From NCBI RefSeq assembly GCF_002892795.1, contig NZ_PJMC01000014.1, forward strand, positions 1-64,000: a DNA stretch of 64,000 bases. Reading direction: 5' to 3'. This document shows, in pieces, positions 8,841-17,567 of this stretch. The position numbers and the translations under genes are program-made. Source of the stretch: Arthrobacter sp. AFG20 (GTDB lineage: Bacteria > Actinomycetota > Actinomycetes > Actinomycetales > Micrococcaceae). The notes beneath the pieces were generated by a model. It ran no database searches and was not told the DNA's origin. It saw only the letters and a program-made list of their open reading frames with translations. Within the stretch, counting starts at the first letter, position 1. Every line of letters starts with the position of its first letter.

Positions 8841-9805
8841 CGGATTTCCCTTCCGGAAATGTCAAGGAATACATCTTCGAGGCTGCGGGCCTCCATGCTC
8901 AGGGAGCCCGGCATGATGCCGTGGTGTGCCCACCAGGCGGTCAGCGCTGCGAGGTCATCCGGCGTCAGCGCGCCGGTAGCCGTGTAGCTGCCGGAACGCG
9001 TCTCGCGGATCTCGATCTCGGCCGCCAGAACGCCGGTGAAGTCCAGCCCCGGCAGTGCTTCGAAGTGCAGCGTCCGGACGTGGTCCCTGTGGGGCGCTTC
9101 CGGCATGTTGTGCTGCAGCAGCTGGGCAACGGTGCCCTCCGCAACATTCCTGCCGGCGTCGATGATGTACACGTAGTCGGCCAGCCGCTGTGCGTCATCC
9201 ATGAGGTGGGTGGTGAGGATGATCCCCATCCCGCTGTCCCGGAGCTCCGCGATCAGTTCGAAGACCAACTGCCGGGACTGCGGGTCCAGCCCGGCGCTCG
9301 GTTCGTCCAGGAACAGGACCTCCGGGTTGCCGATCAGGGCGGCGGCGAGGGCCAGCCGCTGCTTCTGGCCGCCGGAGAGCCGGCGGACATTGGTCCTGCT
9401 GAAGCTGTCGATGCCCAGCCGCTGCACCAACTCATCCACCGGCCTGGGATTGCGGTACATGCCGGCAATGTGGCGGAGCAGTGGGATGGGACGGGCCGAC
9501 GGCGGGAGGCCGCCGTCCTGGAGCATGACGCCGACGCGGGCACGCAGTTCCGCACCGGCGGTGCCGGGGTCCGAGCCGAGCAACGTAATACTTCCGCCCG
9601 TGCGCTTCTGAAGCCCCTGCGCGCATTCTATGGTGGTAGTCTTGCCGGCGCCGTTGGCACCGAGCAGCGCCGTGACCTCGCCGCGGCCGGCGACGAGTGA
9701 GACGTCGCTCACCACCCTGAGCATCTTGCCATCGAGGGTGGGGAGCGGACCAACGTCCTTGATGAGCCCGTCGATAGTCAAGACAGGGGATTTGGGGGAT
9801 CGCAC
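8837..9805 (-). CDS. ABC transporter ATP-binding protein
   Basis: This is the ATPase subunit partnering the ABC-2 permease encoded immediately downstream. The 322 residues include Walker A GANGAGKTTT (about 49-58), the signature LSGGQKQRL, Walker B VLFLDEPSAG, and a switch histidine in the TTHLMDDA segment. A roughly 100-residue C-terminal extension follows the ATPase core, as in drug- and lipid-exporting ABC-2 systems. The start is GTG at 9805. The gene is divergent from sufR across about 130 bases. The order ATPase-permease-ctaA suggests one transcript. Confidence 0.88.
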   Translation of the reverse strand: MRSPKSPVLTIDGLIKDVGPLPTLDGKMLRVVSDVSLVAGRGEVTALLGANGAGKTTTIECAQGLQKRTGGSITLLGSDPGTAGAELRARVGVMLQDGGLPPSARPIPLLRHIAGMYRNPRPVDELVQRLGIDSFSRTNVRRLSGGQKQRLALAAALIGNPEVLFLDEPSAGLDPQSRQLVFELIAELRDSGMGIILTTHLMDDAQRLADYVYIIDAGRNVAEGTVAQLLQHNMPEAPHRDHVRTLHFEALPGLDFTGVLAAEIEIRETRSGSYTATGALTPDDLAALTAWWAHHGIMPGSLSMEARSLEDVFLDISGREIR

Positions 9806-9894
9806 CCCAGCATTCTACGTGAAGTAGTACTGTCACTGTTGAGCCGGCGTACTGCCGCCGGACCGGCGAAGCCCCGGCCGGACGCAGGTCAGCC

Positions 9895-9922
9895 TTGCCT
9901 TACTGGAACCCCGCAATAAATT
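9895..9922 (+). promoter_or_regulatory. Candidate promoter of the sufR-suf operon
   Basis: TTGCCT (9895-9900) and TAAATT (9917-9922) are separated by 16 bases and fit a housekeeping sigma-factor promoter just upstream of sufR. The nearby sequence is clearly more A/T rich than its surroundings. Confidence 0.4.
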
Positions 9923-9937
9923 ACGACATGATTGTGT
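9923..9937. promoter_or_regulatory. Possible SufR autoregulatory operator
   Basis: The sequence ACGAC-N5-TGTGT lies directly after the candidate -10 element and just before the sufR start. It resembles the ACACT-N5-TGTGA type of site described for mycobacterial SufR (recalled, not checked). The dyad is imperfect, so this is a hypothesis only. Confidence 0.25.
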
Positions 9938-9938
9938 T

Positions 9939-10793
9939 GTGTATTCCATGACCAACACCACTTCCGTGCCTCTGGCCGGGCAGGGCGCGCCTGCGGGTGC
10001 GCTGCGCGGTGGAAAACGTGCTGCCTTGGCATCCGTGCCGTCAGCGGCCGACGCCGACGAGCGCACGCGTGACCGCGTCCTCAGCGCCGTCCTGGAGCAC
10101 GGGCCCGTCAGCGCAGCCGAACTGGGCGACATGCTCGGGTTCACCCCGGCGGCCGTCCGCCGCCACCTGGACCACCTGTCCCGCGCGGGCGTCATCGAGG
10201 TCAAGCGCGTGGCCCGCGCAGGCGCCGGTGCCGGCCGCCCCGCCCGCCGCTACGTCCTCAGCTCCCAGGGCCAGTCCTCACTGGGTGACGACTACCTGAA
10301 CATTGCCACCCTGGCGCTCAAGCAGCTCGGCGCGGTGGCGGGGGATGAAGCCGTCCGCCAGTTCGCCGTCGAGCGTTTCGCGGAGATGGAACGCCGCTAC
10401 GCCCCCGAGGTGGAAGCGGCCGGAACGGACATCACCGCCCGTGCCCAGGCGCTCTCCGCCGCCCTCTCCCGGGACGGCTTCGTGGCTTCCACGGCCTCGA
10501 TCGAAGCCAAGGCACCCCTGCCCGCCGCACTCTCCAGCGTCCAGCTGTGCCAGGGCCACTGCCCCATCCAGCAGCTGGCCACCCAGTTTCCCGTGTTCTG
10601 CGACGCGGAAACGGAAATGTTTTCGCGCCTCGTCGGTGTCGATGTCCGCAGGCTCTCCACGCTCGCCCGCGGGGGACACGTCTGCACCACCCACATACCC
10701 ACAGGCCGTCCGGCCGTGACGGTGGCCACGGCCACCAGCGGCGCCCCGGACAACCTGGACGAAGTATCCAACCATCTGCAAGAAAGGCCGTGA
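9939..10793 (+). CDS. sufR: Iron-sulfur responsive transcriptional repressor SufR
   Basis: This winged-helix regulator is expected to sense Fe-S cluster status and repress the suf operon that starts at its 3' end. The 284-residue protein has an N-terminal DeoR/ArsR-like helix-turn-helix around residues 45-100 (the [19 protein letters not shown] region). The C-terminal cluster-binding motif is C-x3-CPI...C (CQGHCPI, then FPVFC), followed by [10 protein letters not shown]. These are the conserved cysteines of SufR in actinobacteria and cyanobacteria. The start is GTG at 9939; an in-frame ATG at 9948 is an alternative. Its stop overlaps the sufB ATG, giving strong coupling. Confidence 0.92.
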   Translation: MYSMTNTTSVPLAGQGAPAGALRGGKRAALASVPSAADADERTRDRVLSAVLEHGPVSAAELGDMLGFTPAAVRRHLDHLSRAGVIEVKRVARAGAGAGRPARRYVLSSQGQSSLGDDYLNIATLALKQLGAVAGDEAVRQFAVERFAEMERRYAPEVEAAGTDITARAQALSAALSRDGFVASTASIEAKAPLPAALSSVQLCQGHCPIQQLATQFPVFCDAETEMFSRLVGVDVRRLSTLARGGHVCTTHIPTGRPAVTVATATSGAPDNLDEVSNHLQERP

Positions 10794-12256
10794 TGACGGA
10801 CCAACTATCAGAGAAGACGGTTGCTGAGACTGCTGTGATTTCGGAGATTCTCGAAAAGAATCCCGAGCTCCACGGAATCGGTACCTACGAGTACGGCTGG
10901 GCCGACAAGAACGACGTCGGAGCCAACGCACGCCGTGGCCTCAACGAGGACGTCGTCCGCGACATTTCGGCCAAGAAGAGCGAGCCGGAATGGATGCTGG
11001 ACCTGCGCCTGAAGGGCCTGAAGTACTTCGGCCGCAAGCCCATGCCCACCTGGGGCGCGGACCTGTCCGGCATCGACTTCGACAACATCAAGTACTTCGT
11101 CCGCTCCACGGAGAAGCAGGCCGCAACGTGGGAAGACCTTCCCGAGGACATCCGCAACACGTATGAGAAGCTCGGCATCCCGGAAGCCGAGCGCAGCCGC
11201 CTGGTCTCCGGTGTGGCAGCCCAGTACGAATCCGAGGTCGTGTACCACCAGATCCGCGAGGACCTCGAGGCCCAGGGCGTCATCTTCCTGGACACCGACA
11301 CCGCACTGCGCGAGTACCCGGAGATCTTCCAGGAGTACTTCGGCACCATCATTCCGGTGGGAGACAACAAGTTTGCCTCGCTGAACACGGCCGTATGGTC
11401 CGGCGGTTCCTTCGTGTACGTGCCCAAGGGCGTCCACGTGGACATTCCGCTGCAGGCCTACTTCCGCATCAACACGGAAAACATGGGCCAGTTCGAGCGC
11501 ACGCTGATCATCGCGGACGAGGACTCCTACGTCCACTACATCGAGGGCTGCACCGCCCCGATCTACACCTCGGACTCGCTGCACTCCGCCGTCGTGGAAA
11601 TCGTGGTCAAGAAGGGCGCCCGCGTCCGGTACACCACCATCCAGAACTGGTCCAACAACGTGTACAACCTGGTGACCAAGCGCGCGATCTGCGAAGAAGG
11701 CGCCACCATGGAGTGGATCGATGGCAACATCGGTTCCAAGGTCACCATGAAGTACCCGGCCGTCTACCTCACGGGCGAGCATGCCAAGGGCGAGACCCTG
11801 TCCATCGCGTTCGCCGGCGAGGGCCAGCACCAGGACACCGGCTCCAAGATGGTCCACATCGCGCCGAACACCAAGAGCTCCATCATCTCCAAGTCCGTGG
11901 CCCGCGGAGGCGGACGCGCGGCCTACCGCGGCCTGGTCCAGATCCGCGAAGGCGCCAAGCACTCGGCCAACACCGTGCGCTGCGACGCCCTGCTGGTGGA
12001 CACCATCAGCCGGTCGGACACCTACCCGTACATCGACATCCGCGAGGATGACGTCCAGCTGGGCCACGAGGCAACTGTCTCGCGCGTTTCCGAAGAGCAG
12101 CTCTTCTACCTCATGTCCCGCGGCATGCGCGAAGACGAAGCCATGGCCATGATCGTGCGCGGCTTCATCGAGCCGATCGCCCGCGAGCTGCCGATGGAAT
12201 ACGCCCTCGAGCTGAACCGCCTCATTGAACTCCAGATGGAAGGATCCGTCGGTTAA
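10793..12256 (+). CDS. sufB: Fe-S cluster assembly scaffold protein SufB
   Basis: SufB is the scaffold subunit of the SufBCD complex, on which [4Fe-4S] clusters are built before transfer to apoproteins. The start at 10793 overlaps the sufR stop (TGATG) and gives 487 residues, the usual length; an open frame continues upstream inside sufR but is not coding. Typical features include the [20 protein letters not shown] and [11 protein letters not shown] segments and the C-terminal [20 protein letters not shown] block. The gene overlaps sufD by one base at the TAATG junction. Confidence 0.97.
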   Translation: MTDQLSEKTVAETAVISEILEKNPELHGIGTYEYGWADKNDVGANARRGLNEDVVRDISAKKSEPEWMLDLRLKGLKYFGRKPMPTWGADLSGIDFDNIKYFVRSTEKQAATWEDLPEDIRNTYEKLGIPEAERSRLVSGVAAQYESEVVYHQIREDLEAQGVIFLDTDTALREYPEIFQEYFGTIIPVGDNKFASLNTAVWSGGSFVYVPKGVHVDIPLQAYFRINTENMGQFERTLIIADEDSYVHYIEGCTAPIYTSDSLHSAVVEIVVKKGARVRYTTIQNWSNNVYNLVTKRAICEEGATMEWIDGNIGSKVTMKYPAVYLTGEHAKGETLSIAFAGEGQHQDTGSKMVHIAPNTKSSIISKSVARGGGRAAYRGLVQIREGAKHSANTVRCDALLVDTISRSDTYPYIDIREDDVQLGHEATVSRVSEEQLFYLMSRGMREDEAMAMIVRGFIEPIARELPMEYALELNRLIELQMEGSVG

Positions 12257-13497
12257 TGACTGCCGAAATTACTACTGAAAAGGCCCGCATCGGAGCGCCT
12301 TCCATCGCAGGCTTCACCGAGGAAGGGGAGGGCCTGGTTTCCGCCAAGGTGGACCACAGCCACAACCACGGCCTCACCGTGATGTCCTCCCGCGCCGAGC
12401 GCCTCACGAGCTTCGACGTCGCCGACTTTGCGCTACCCACCGGCCGTGAAGAGGAATGGCGCTTCAGCCCGGTCCGCGGACTGGCCAACCTGCTCTCCGA
12501 CGCAGCGACGGACGGCGAAGCGGCCGCATTCTCCGTGGAAGCCCCCGAAGGCTACGTCCGCGGCAGCCTGGCACAAGGAGCCGCCCCACGCGGAACCGTA
12601 CTGACCCCGGCCGACCGGGCCGCCGTCGTCGCCTCCGCAAACACCGACGAGGCCCTGCACGTGGTCATCCCGGCGGAAGCCGAACCGGCTGAGCCGGTGC
12701 GCATCCTGGTCCACGGCGGGGGCGCCGGCCGCCGCTCCAACGCACACTACGTGCTGGAGGCCGGGGCCAACTCGCGCAGCGTGGTGATCCTGGAGCACAC
12801 GGGCGCCGCCGACCACAACGGCAACCTGGAAGTCATCGTTGGCGAGGGCGCAAAGCTCACCGTGATCTCGGTGCAGCTCTGGGAAGACGACGCCAAGCAC
12901 CTCGCACAGCACGACGCGCAGGTGGGCAAGGACGCTGTGTACAAGCACATCGCCGTGTCCCTCGGCGGATCCATCGTGCGCCTGAACTCAAACGTCCGCT
13001 TCGCGGGTGAAGGTGCCGAGGCCGAGCTGCTGGGCCTCTACTTCGCCGACGCCGGGCAGCACCTGGAGCACCGGTCCTTCGTTGACCACAACGTGGCCAA
13101 CTGCAAGTCCAACGTGCTGTACAAGGGCGCCCTCCAGGGCAAGAACGCGCACACCGTGTGGGTCGGCGACGTCCTGATCCAGAAGCAGGCCCTGGGCACC
13201 GACTCGTACGAGAAGAACCAGAACCTCGTGCTGACGGACGGCTGCCGGGCCGACTCTGTTCCGAACCTCGAGATCGAGACTGGTCTCATCGAGGGCGCCG
13301 GACACGCGAGCTCCACCGGGCGTTTTGACGACGAACACCTGTTCTACCTCATGGCACGCGGCATTCCGGAAGAGGTTGCGCGGCGTCTCGTCGTGCGCGG
13401 CTTCCTCAACGAGATCATCCAGCAGATCAAGGTCCCGGCACTCGAAGAGCGCCTGACCGAGGCTGTTGAGCGTGAACTCGCCGCGACCGAGAACTAA
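12256..13497 (+). CDS. sufD: Fe-S cluster assembly protein SufD
   Basis: SufD is the paralogue of SufB that pairs with it and with SufC in the SufBCD scaffold complex, aiding iron acquisition. The 413 residues contain a right-handed beta-helix core and the C-terminal H-ASSTGRFDDEHLFYLMARG block shared with SufB. The ATG overlaps the sufB stop, so the two are translated in near-equal amounts. The N-terminal about 60 residues contain a His-rich stretch (DHSHNHGL) that is variable in the family. Confidence 0.95.
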   Translation: MTAEITTEKARIGAPSIAGFTEEGEGLVSAKVDHSHNHGLTVMSSRAERLTSFDVADFALPTGREEEWRFSPVRGLANLLSDAATDGEAAAFSVEAPEGYVRGSLAQGAAPRGTVLTPADRAAVVASANTDEALHVVIPAEAEPAEPVRILVHGGGAGRRSNAHYVLEAGANSRSVVILEHTGAADHNGNLEVIVGEGAKLTVISVQLWEDDAKHLAQHDAQVGKDAVYKHIAVSLGGSIVRLNSNVRFAGEGAEAELLGLYFADAGQHLEHRSFVDHNVANCKSNVLYKGALQGKNAHTVWVGDVLIQKQALGTDSYEKNQNLVLTDGCRADSVPNLEIETGLIEGAGHASSTGRFDDEHLFYLMARGIPEEVARRLVVRGFLNEIIQQIKVPALEERLTEAVERELAATEN

Positions 13498-13524
13498 GCA
13501 GCCCCGGAAAGTACAGGACAACGG

Positions 13525-13884
13525 ATGACTGAACAGCCAAAGGGCGAGCTCGTCTGCAACGTGAACGAGATCCAGCCCAAGCAGGCCCTGCGGATCCTGA
13601 TCGATGACTTCCCCGTCGCGATCGTCAAGGACTCCATGGGAGAGATCCACGCGATCGGCGACACCTGCTCGCACGCGGACATCTCTCTCTCGGAGGGCGA
13701 GGTGGAGGGCTGTGCCATCGAATGCTGGGGCCACGGGTCGCAGTTCGACCTGCGCAGCGGCGAGCCTCTCCAGCTGCCGGCCTACGACCCCGTGCCCGTG
13801 TTCGCGGTGGAGATCGTCGGGGATGAGGTCTACGTGGACTTCACCAACGTCCTCAACGGCGCCGAAGCCCCGAACTTCAGCTAG
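13525..13884 (+). CDS. Rieske-type non-haem ferredoxin in the suf operon
   Basis: This small 119-residue protein should bind a [2Fe-2S] cluster through the Rieske motif: C48-S-H50 and C67-W-G-H70 are both present. It resembles ferredoxin subunits of non-haem dioxygenases. Its place between sufD and sufC, 27 bases after sufD, implies a role as electron donor or as a client or regulator in cluster assembly; that is inference. No dioxygenase subunit is nearby. Confidence 0.9.
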   Translation: MTEQPKGELVCNVNEIQPKQALRILIDDFPVAIVKDSMGEIHAIGDTCSHADISLSEGEVEGCAIECWGHGSQFDLRSGEPLQLPAYDPVPVFAVEIVGDEVYVDFTNVLNGAEAPNFS

Positions 13885-13970
13885 CCCGGCCTGTACCAGA
13901 ACTAAACAACTTCCAGACCAAAAGACCGCACCGCTGCCCCAACGGCACGGTGCAGAGGAGAACAAGACAC

Positions 13971-14762
13971 ATGTCTACTCTTGAGATCAAGGACCTGCAC
14001 GTCAGCATCGACACCGAGCAGGGCACCAAGGAGATCCTGAAGGGCGTCAGCCTGACCATCCGCACCGGTGAGACCCACGCCATCATGGGCCCCAACGGTT
14101 CGGGCAAGTCCACTCTTGCATCCACCATCTCAGGCCACCCGCGCTACAACGTCACCGGCGGCACCATCACGCTGGACGGCGAAGACGTCCTCGCGATGAG
14201 CGTTGACGAGCGTGCACGCGCCGGCCTCTTCCTGGCCATGCAGTACCCGGTGGAGGTTCCCGGCGTCACCATGACCAACTTCCTGCGGACTGCCAAGACC
14301 GCCATCGACGGCCAGGCGCCGGCGCTGCGTACGTGGACCAAGGACGTCAAGGCTGCCATGCAGCAGCTGCGCATCGATGCGGACTTCGCACAGCGCAACG
14401 TCAACGAGGGCTTCTCGGGCGGCGAAAAGAAGCGCGTGGAGATCCTCCAGCTCGAGCTCTTCAAGCCCAAGTTCGCAGTGCTTGACGAGACCGACTCCGG
14501 CCTGGACGTCGACGCCCTGAAGATCGTCTCCGAAGGCGTCAACCGCGCCCACGCCGAAGGCAACATGGGCACCATGCTCATCACGCACTACACCCGCATC
14601 CTGCGCTACATCAAGCCCGAGTTCGTCCACGTCTTCGTTGACGGCCAGATTGTTGAAGAGGGCGGCCCGGAGCTCGCCGACCGCCTTGAAGAAGAGGGCT
14701 ACGACCGCTACGCCAAGGGCGCGGGCGCAGCCTCGATCGCTGCCGCCGCAGCCCAGGCCTAG
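13971..14762 (+). CDS. sufC: Fe-S cluster assembly ATPase SufC
   Basis: SufC is the ABC-type ATPase that drives conformational change of the SufB-SufD scaffold. The 263 residues have Walker A GPNGSGKSTL, the Q-loop region, the signature FSGGEKKR, and the atypical Walker B FAVLDETDSGLD (with the Thr/Ser variation usual for SufC). The chosen ATG at 13971 has a GAGGAG ribosome-binding site; a longer frame upstream is unlikely. It is followed 12 bases later by the SufT-like gene. Confidence 0.96.
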   Translation: MSTLEIKDLHVSIDTEQGTKEILKGVSLTIRTGETHAIMGPNGSGKSTLASTISGHPRYNVTGGTITLDGEDVLAMSVDERARAGLFLAMQYPVEVPGVTMTNFLRTAKTAIDGQAPALRTWTKDVKAAMQQLRIDADFAQRNVNEGFSGGEKKRVEILQLELFKPKFAVLDETDSGLDVDALKIVSEGVNRAHAEGNMGTMLITHYTRILRYIKPEFVHVFVDGQIVEEGGPELADRLEEEGYDRYAKGAGAASIAAAAAQA

Positions 14763-14774
14763 TAAGGACACGCC

Positions 14775-15107
14775 ATGACAGAAATCGACGCAGCCCGCAC
14801 CGGGCTGGAGGATGTCGAAGAGGCACTCAAGGATGTCATTGACCCCGAGCTCGGGGTTAACATCGTGGACCTCGGGCTGCTGTACGGCCTGAAGTACTCG
14901 GAGGACGACGGCGCGCTGCTGATTGACATGACCCTCACCACGGCCGCCTGTCCGCTGACCGACGTGCTCGAGGAGCAAGTCGGCAAGGCGCTGGACGGCG
15001 TAGTGGACGACTGGCGCCTGAACTGGGTATGGATGCCGCCATGGGGTCCGGAGCGGATCACCGACGACGGCAAGGACCAGATGCGGGCCCTCGGCTTCAA
15101 CATCTAA
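14775..15107 (+). CDS. sufT: Metal-sulfur cluster biosynthesis protein (SufT, DUF59/MIP18 family)
   Basis: Members of this family assist the maturation of Fe-S proteins. The 110-residue protein is one MIP18 domain with the DPELGVNIVDLGL motif and a conserved TTAACPLTD segment containing the reactive cysteine. It is the last gene of the suf operon and is followed directly by a strong terminator. No cysteine desulfurase (sufS) or sufU gene is found in the operon, unlike M. tuberculosis. Confidence 0.9.
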   Translation: MTEIDAARTGLEDVEEALKDVIDPELGVNIVDLGLLYGLKYSEDDGALLIDMTLTTAACPLTDVLEEQVGKALDGVVDDWRLNWVWMPPWGPERITDDGKDQMRALGFNI

Positions 15108-15120
15108 AACCCAAAAAAGT

Positions 15121-15169
15121 ACGACGACGGCCGGTCACCTTCTTCACGGAGGTGACCGGCCGTCGTCGT
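15121..15169. terminator. Strong hairpin terminator after the suf operon
   Basis: A perfect 20-base stem has its left arm at 15121-15140, a nine-base loop, and its right arm at 15150-15169. It lies between two convergent genes and can end transcription in both directions, although only short T and A runs flank it. Confidence 0.85.
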
Positions 15170-15187
15170 TCCCCAGTCGATCTAAAC

Positions 15188-16084
15188 CTAGAGCGTCGGG
15201 GCGCTGAACGTGTCGCACTGGTTGATGTCGCCGGTCTTGTAGCCCTGGTAGAACCACTTCTGCCGCTGGGCGCTGGACCCGTGCGTCCAGCCCTCAGGCG
15301 AGACCCTTCCCGTGGCGGCCTTCTGGATCCTGTCGTCGCCCACGGCGGAGGCAGCCGAGAGCGCGTCGTTCAGGTCCTGCTGCTTCAGCGGCTCCAGGAA
15401 CGGCTTGCCGGTCTTCGGTTCCTTCTGCGTGGTGGCGTACCGGGTCCAGAGCCCTGCGTAGCAGTCAGCCTGCAACTCCACCCGGACGGCGCCGGACTCC
15501 GCGCCCTGCGGATCCTGCTGCGCCTTGTCCAGGTCGCCGAGGATGTTCTGGATGTGGTGGCCGACCTCATGGGCCACCACATATTCCTGGGCCAGCGGAC
15601 CGCCCGAGGAGCCGAAGCGGGTCACGAGGTCCTGGAAGAACCCGGGATCGAAGTAGGCCGTGGTGTCCGCCGGGCAGTAGAACGGGCCCACCTCGGACGT
15701 GGCCGTGCCGCAGCCGGTGCGCGTGGCGCCCTCGAACAGCACAGCCTTCGGCCGCGGGTACTTCACGTTGTAATCGGCGAGGTAAGCCGGCCAGAACGTG
15801 TTGAGGCTGTTCACGGTCCCGGCAATCCGGCAGTCGAGGTCCTTGTCGGCGTCGGAACCCAGCTTGCAGTTGGTGAGGGGTGTTCCCGTGCTCTGGGCGG
15901 GCTGTTCCTGGCCGGTGCCCAGGAGCCCCCCGAGCAGCTGCGGATTGATGCCGAAGAGTGCAGCAAGGAGGAGGACGACGCCGCCCCCGATGCCTCCGCC
16001 GATTTTTGTGCCGCGGCCTACTCCACCGCCGCGCCGGTCTTCCACCTGGGATGGGTCCAGCTCGACCCCGTCATTGAAGCTCAT
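15188..16084 (-). CDS. Neutral zinc metallopeptidase (YpfJ-like family)
   Basis: This is a predicted membrane-anchored zinc protease of unknown substrate. The 298 residues begin with a Gly-rich segment (20-35), then a single hydrophobic anchor (about 34-52), then an extracellular domain. The zinc site is H162EVGHH, and a downstream RVELQADCYAGLW supplies a third ligand. Paired cysteines (C73, C85, C125, C137) may form disulfides outside the cell. The ATG at 16084 is chosen; the long open frame upstream overlaps the divergent AMP-ligase gene and is a shadow. Confidence 0.88.
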   Translation of the reverse strand: MSFNDGVELDPSQVEDRRGGGVGRGTKIGGGIGGGVVLLLAALFGINPQLLGGLLGTGQEQPAQSTGTPLTNCKLGSDADKDLDCRIAGTVNSLNTFWPAYLADYNVKYPRPKAVLFEGATRTGCGTATSEVGPFYCPADTTAYFDPGFFQDLVTRFGSSGGPLAQEYVVAHEVGHHIQNILGDLDKAQQDPQGAESGAVRVELQADCYAGLWTRYATTQKEPKTGKPFLEPLKQQDLNDALSAASAVGDDRIQKAATGRVSPEGWTHGSSAQRQKWFYQGYKTGDINQCDTFSAPTL

Positions 16085-16144
16085 GTTGTCACAATAGTCT
16101 TCACGGCAGGGCGGTGGCGGGTCCGGGCCGGTAAAGTTGGTCCG

Positions 16145-17551
16145 ATGCCTTTTCTCAACAGCCTTCAGCGTTGGGCCGATGAACGCCCCGACGACACCGC
16201 CGTCGTCGTGGCCGGAAAAAGGCTCAGCTGGGCCGAACTGCGCGACGGCGCGCAGTTCGCCGCAGCCTCCAGCGCGGCGCCTGTCACGGTCCTCGCCGAG
16301 CCGAATTCCACCCGGTTCGCCATTGAGTTCGCCGCAGCCGTCGCCGGCGACCGCGAGTGCGCGGTTCTGGACCCCACCTGGCCGAACGCGCTGCAGGACG
16401 AGATTGTCCAGCGGCTGGGCAGCGGCGTTGACCCGGTGCCCGGGAGCGCCGGCGCCCAGCTGGCGGACGGGGACCCGGCGTCCTCGTTCCTCATCGGCCT
16501 GACCTCCGGCACCACGTCCGTGCCCAAGGCGTTCACCCGCTCGCGCCGCTCCTGGCAGCAGTCCTTCGAGGCCTCGATGGAGTTCTTCGGGCTCGGCCAG
16601 CAGGACAAAACGCTTGCGCCCGGTCCGCTGGCCGCCAGCCTCAACCTGTATGCCCTGGCCGAGTGCCTCTACGCCGGCTCTGAGTTCCACACGCTGGAAT
16701 CCTTCGACGTCGGCGATGTCCACGCCGCCATCACCCACGACGGCATCACCCGGCTGGTGCTGGTGCCCACCATGCTGCGGCTGCTCAGCGAACGCGGACT
16801 GCTGGGCTGTGTGGACGCGTCGGGCGTCCGGACCATCATCTGCGCGGGCTCGAAGCTGGATGCGCGCACGCTGGAAGCGGCCCGCCGGTGGGCACCGCAT
16901 GCCACCATCTTCGAGTACTACGGCGCGTCGGAGCTCAGTTTCGTCTCCGGCGCCGGCCTGGCCGCCGGGGAGCCGTTCGCCGCCGGGAGCACCGCGATCG
17001 GCCGGCCGTTCCCGGGCGTCGAGGTGCGGATCCTGGACGACTCAGGAAACGAGCTACCCGACGGGGCAGCCGGCAACATCAGCGTCCAAAGCGGCATGGT
17101 CAGCAACGGCTACCTCTGGGGCGACGACGGCCAGGCGCTGCGCTGCTTCGACGGCTGGTTCACCGTGGGGGACCAGGGTTACCTGTCGGACGGTGTGCTT
17201 CACATCCTCGGCCGGCGCGCCGACATGATCATCACTGCAGGCAAGAACGTCTACCCCCACGAGGTGGAGCTGGCGCTGTCCTCCGTCCCCGGGGTGGCCT
17301 CGGCCATCGCCGCCGGCATGGACGACGACCTCCGTGGCCAGCGCGTGGTAGCCGGCATCGTTCCCTCACACGGCGGAGTCACCGCCACCCAGCTGAAGAC
17401 CGGCCTCGAGGACGTCCTGGCCAAGGACAAGCGGCCGCTGCAGTACTACGCCCTGGATGAGCTTCCCGTGACGGATCGCGGAAAGGTGAGCCGACGGCTG
17501 TTGCTGGACTGGATTGCGGCCCGGGACAGCCGGGTTCGGCACCTTGTCTAG
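16145..17551 (+). CDS. AMP-forming acyl-CoA synthetase
   Basis: This would activate a carboxylic acid to acyl-AMP and then acyl-CoA. The 468 residues have the core motifs of the adenylate-forming family: the P-loop LTSGTTSVPK, YYGASEL, the hinge GDQGYLSDGVLHILGRRAD, and the C-terminal catalytic lysine in TDRGKVSR. It is shorter than typical fatty acyl-CoA ligases (about 540) and closer to MenE/VraA-type enzymes. The thiolase gene starts 17 bases downstream, so the pair may handle one acyl substrate. The substrate cannot be assigned. Confidence 0.85.
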   Translation: MPFLNSLQRWADERPDDTAVVVAGKRLSWAELRDGAQFAAASSAAPVTVLAEPNSTRFAIEFAAAVAGDRECAVLDPTWPNALQDEIVQRLGSGVDPVPGSAGAQLADGDPASSFLIGLTSGTTSVPKAFTRSRRSWQQSFEASMEFFGLGQQDKTLAPGPLAASLNLYALAECLYAGSEFHTLESFDVGDVHAAITHDGITRLVLVPTMLRLLSERGLLGCVDASGVRTIICAGSKLDARTLEAARRWAPHATIFEYYGASELSFVSGAGLAAGEPFAAGSTAIGRPFPGVEVRILDDSGNELPDGAAGNISVQSGMVSNGYLWGDDGQALRCFDGWFTVGDQGYLSDGVLHILGRRADMIITAGKNVYPHEVELALSSVPGVASAIAAGMDDDLRGQRVVAGIVPSHGGVTATQLKTGLEDVLAKDKRPLQYYALDELPVTDRGKVSRRLLLDWIAARDSRVRHLV

Positions 17552-17567
17552 GGGCACGGCGTCTGGC

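Noticed and set aside
10547..10792. N-terminal extension of the sufB frame inside sufR
   Set aside because: The SufB family starts at the ATG at 10793, and the extension overlaps the C-terminal cysteines of SufR.
15188..16900. 570-residue version of the metallopeptidase
   Set aside because: The extra 270 N-terminal residues are antisense to the acyl-CoA synthetase and have no signal or fold; the ATG at 16084 gives a normal-length protein.
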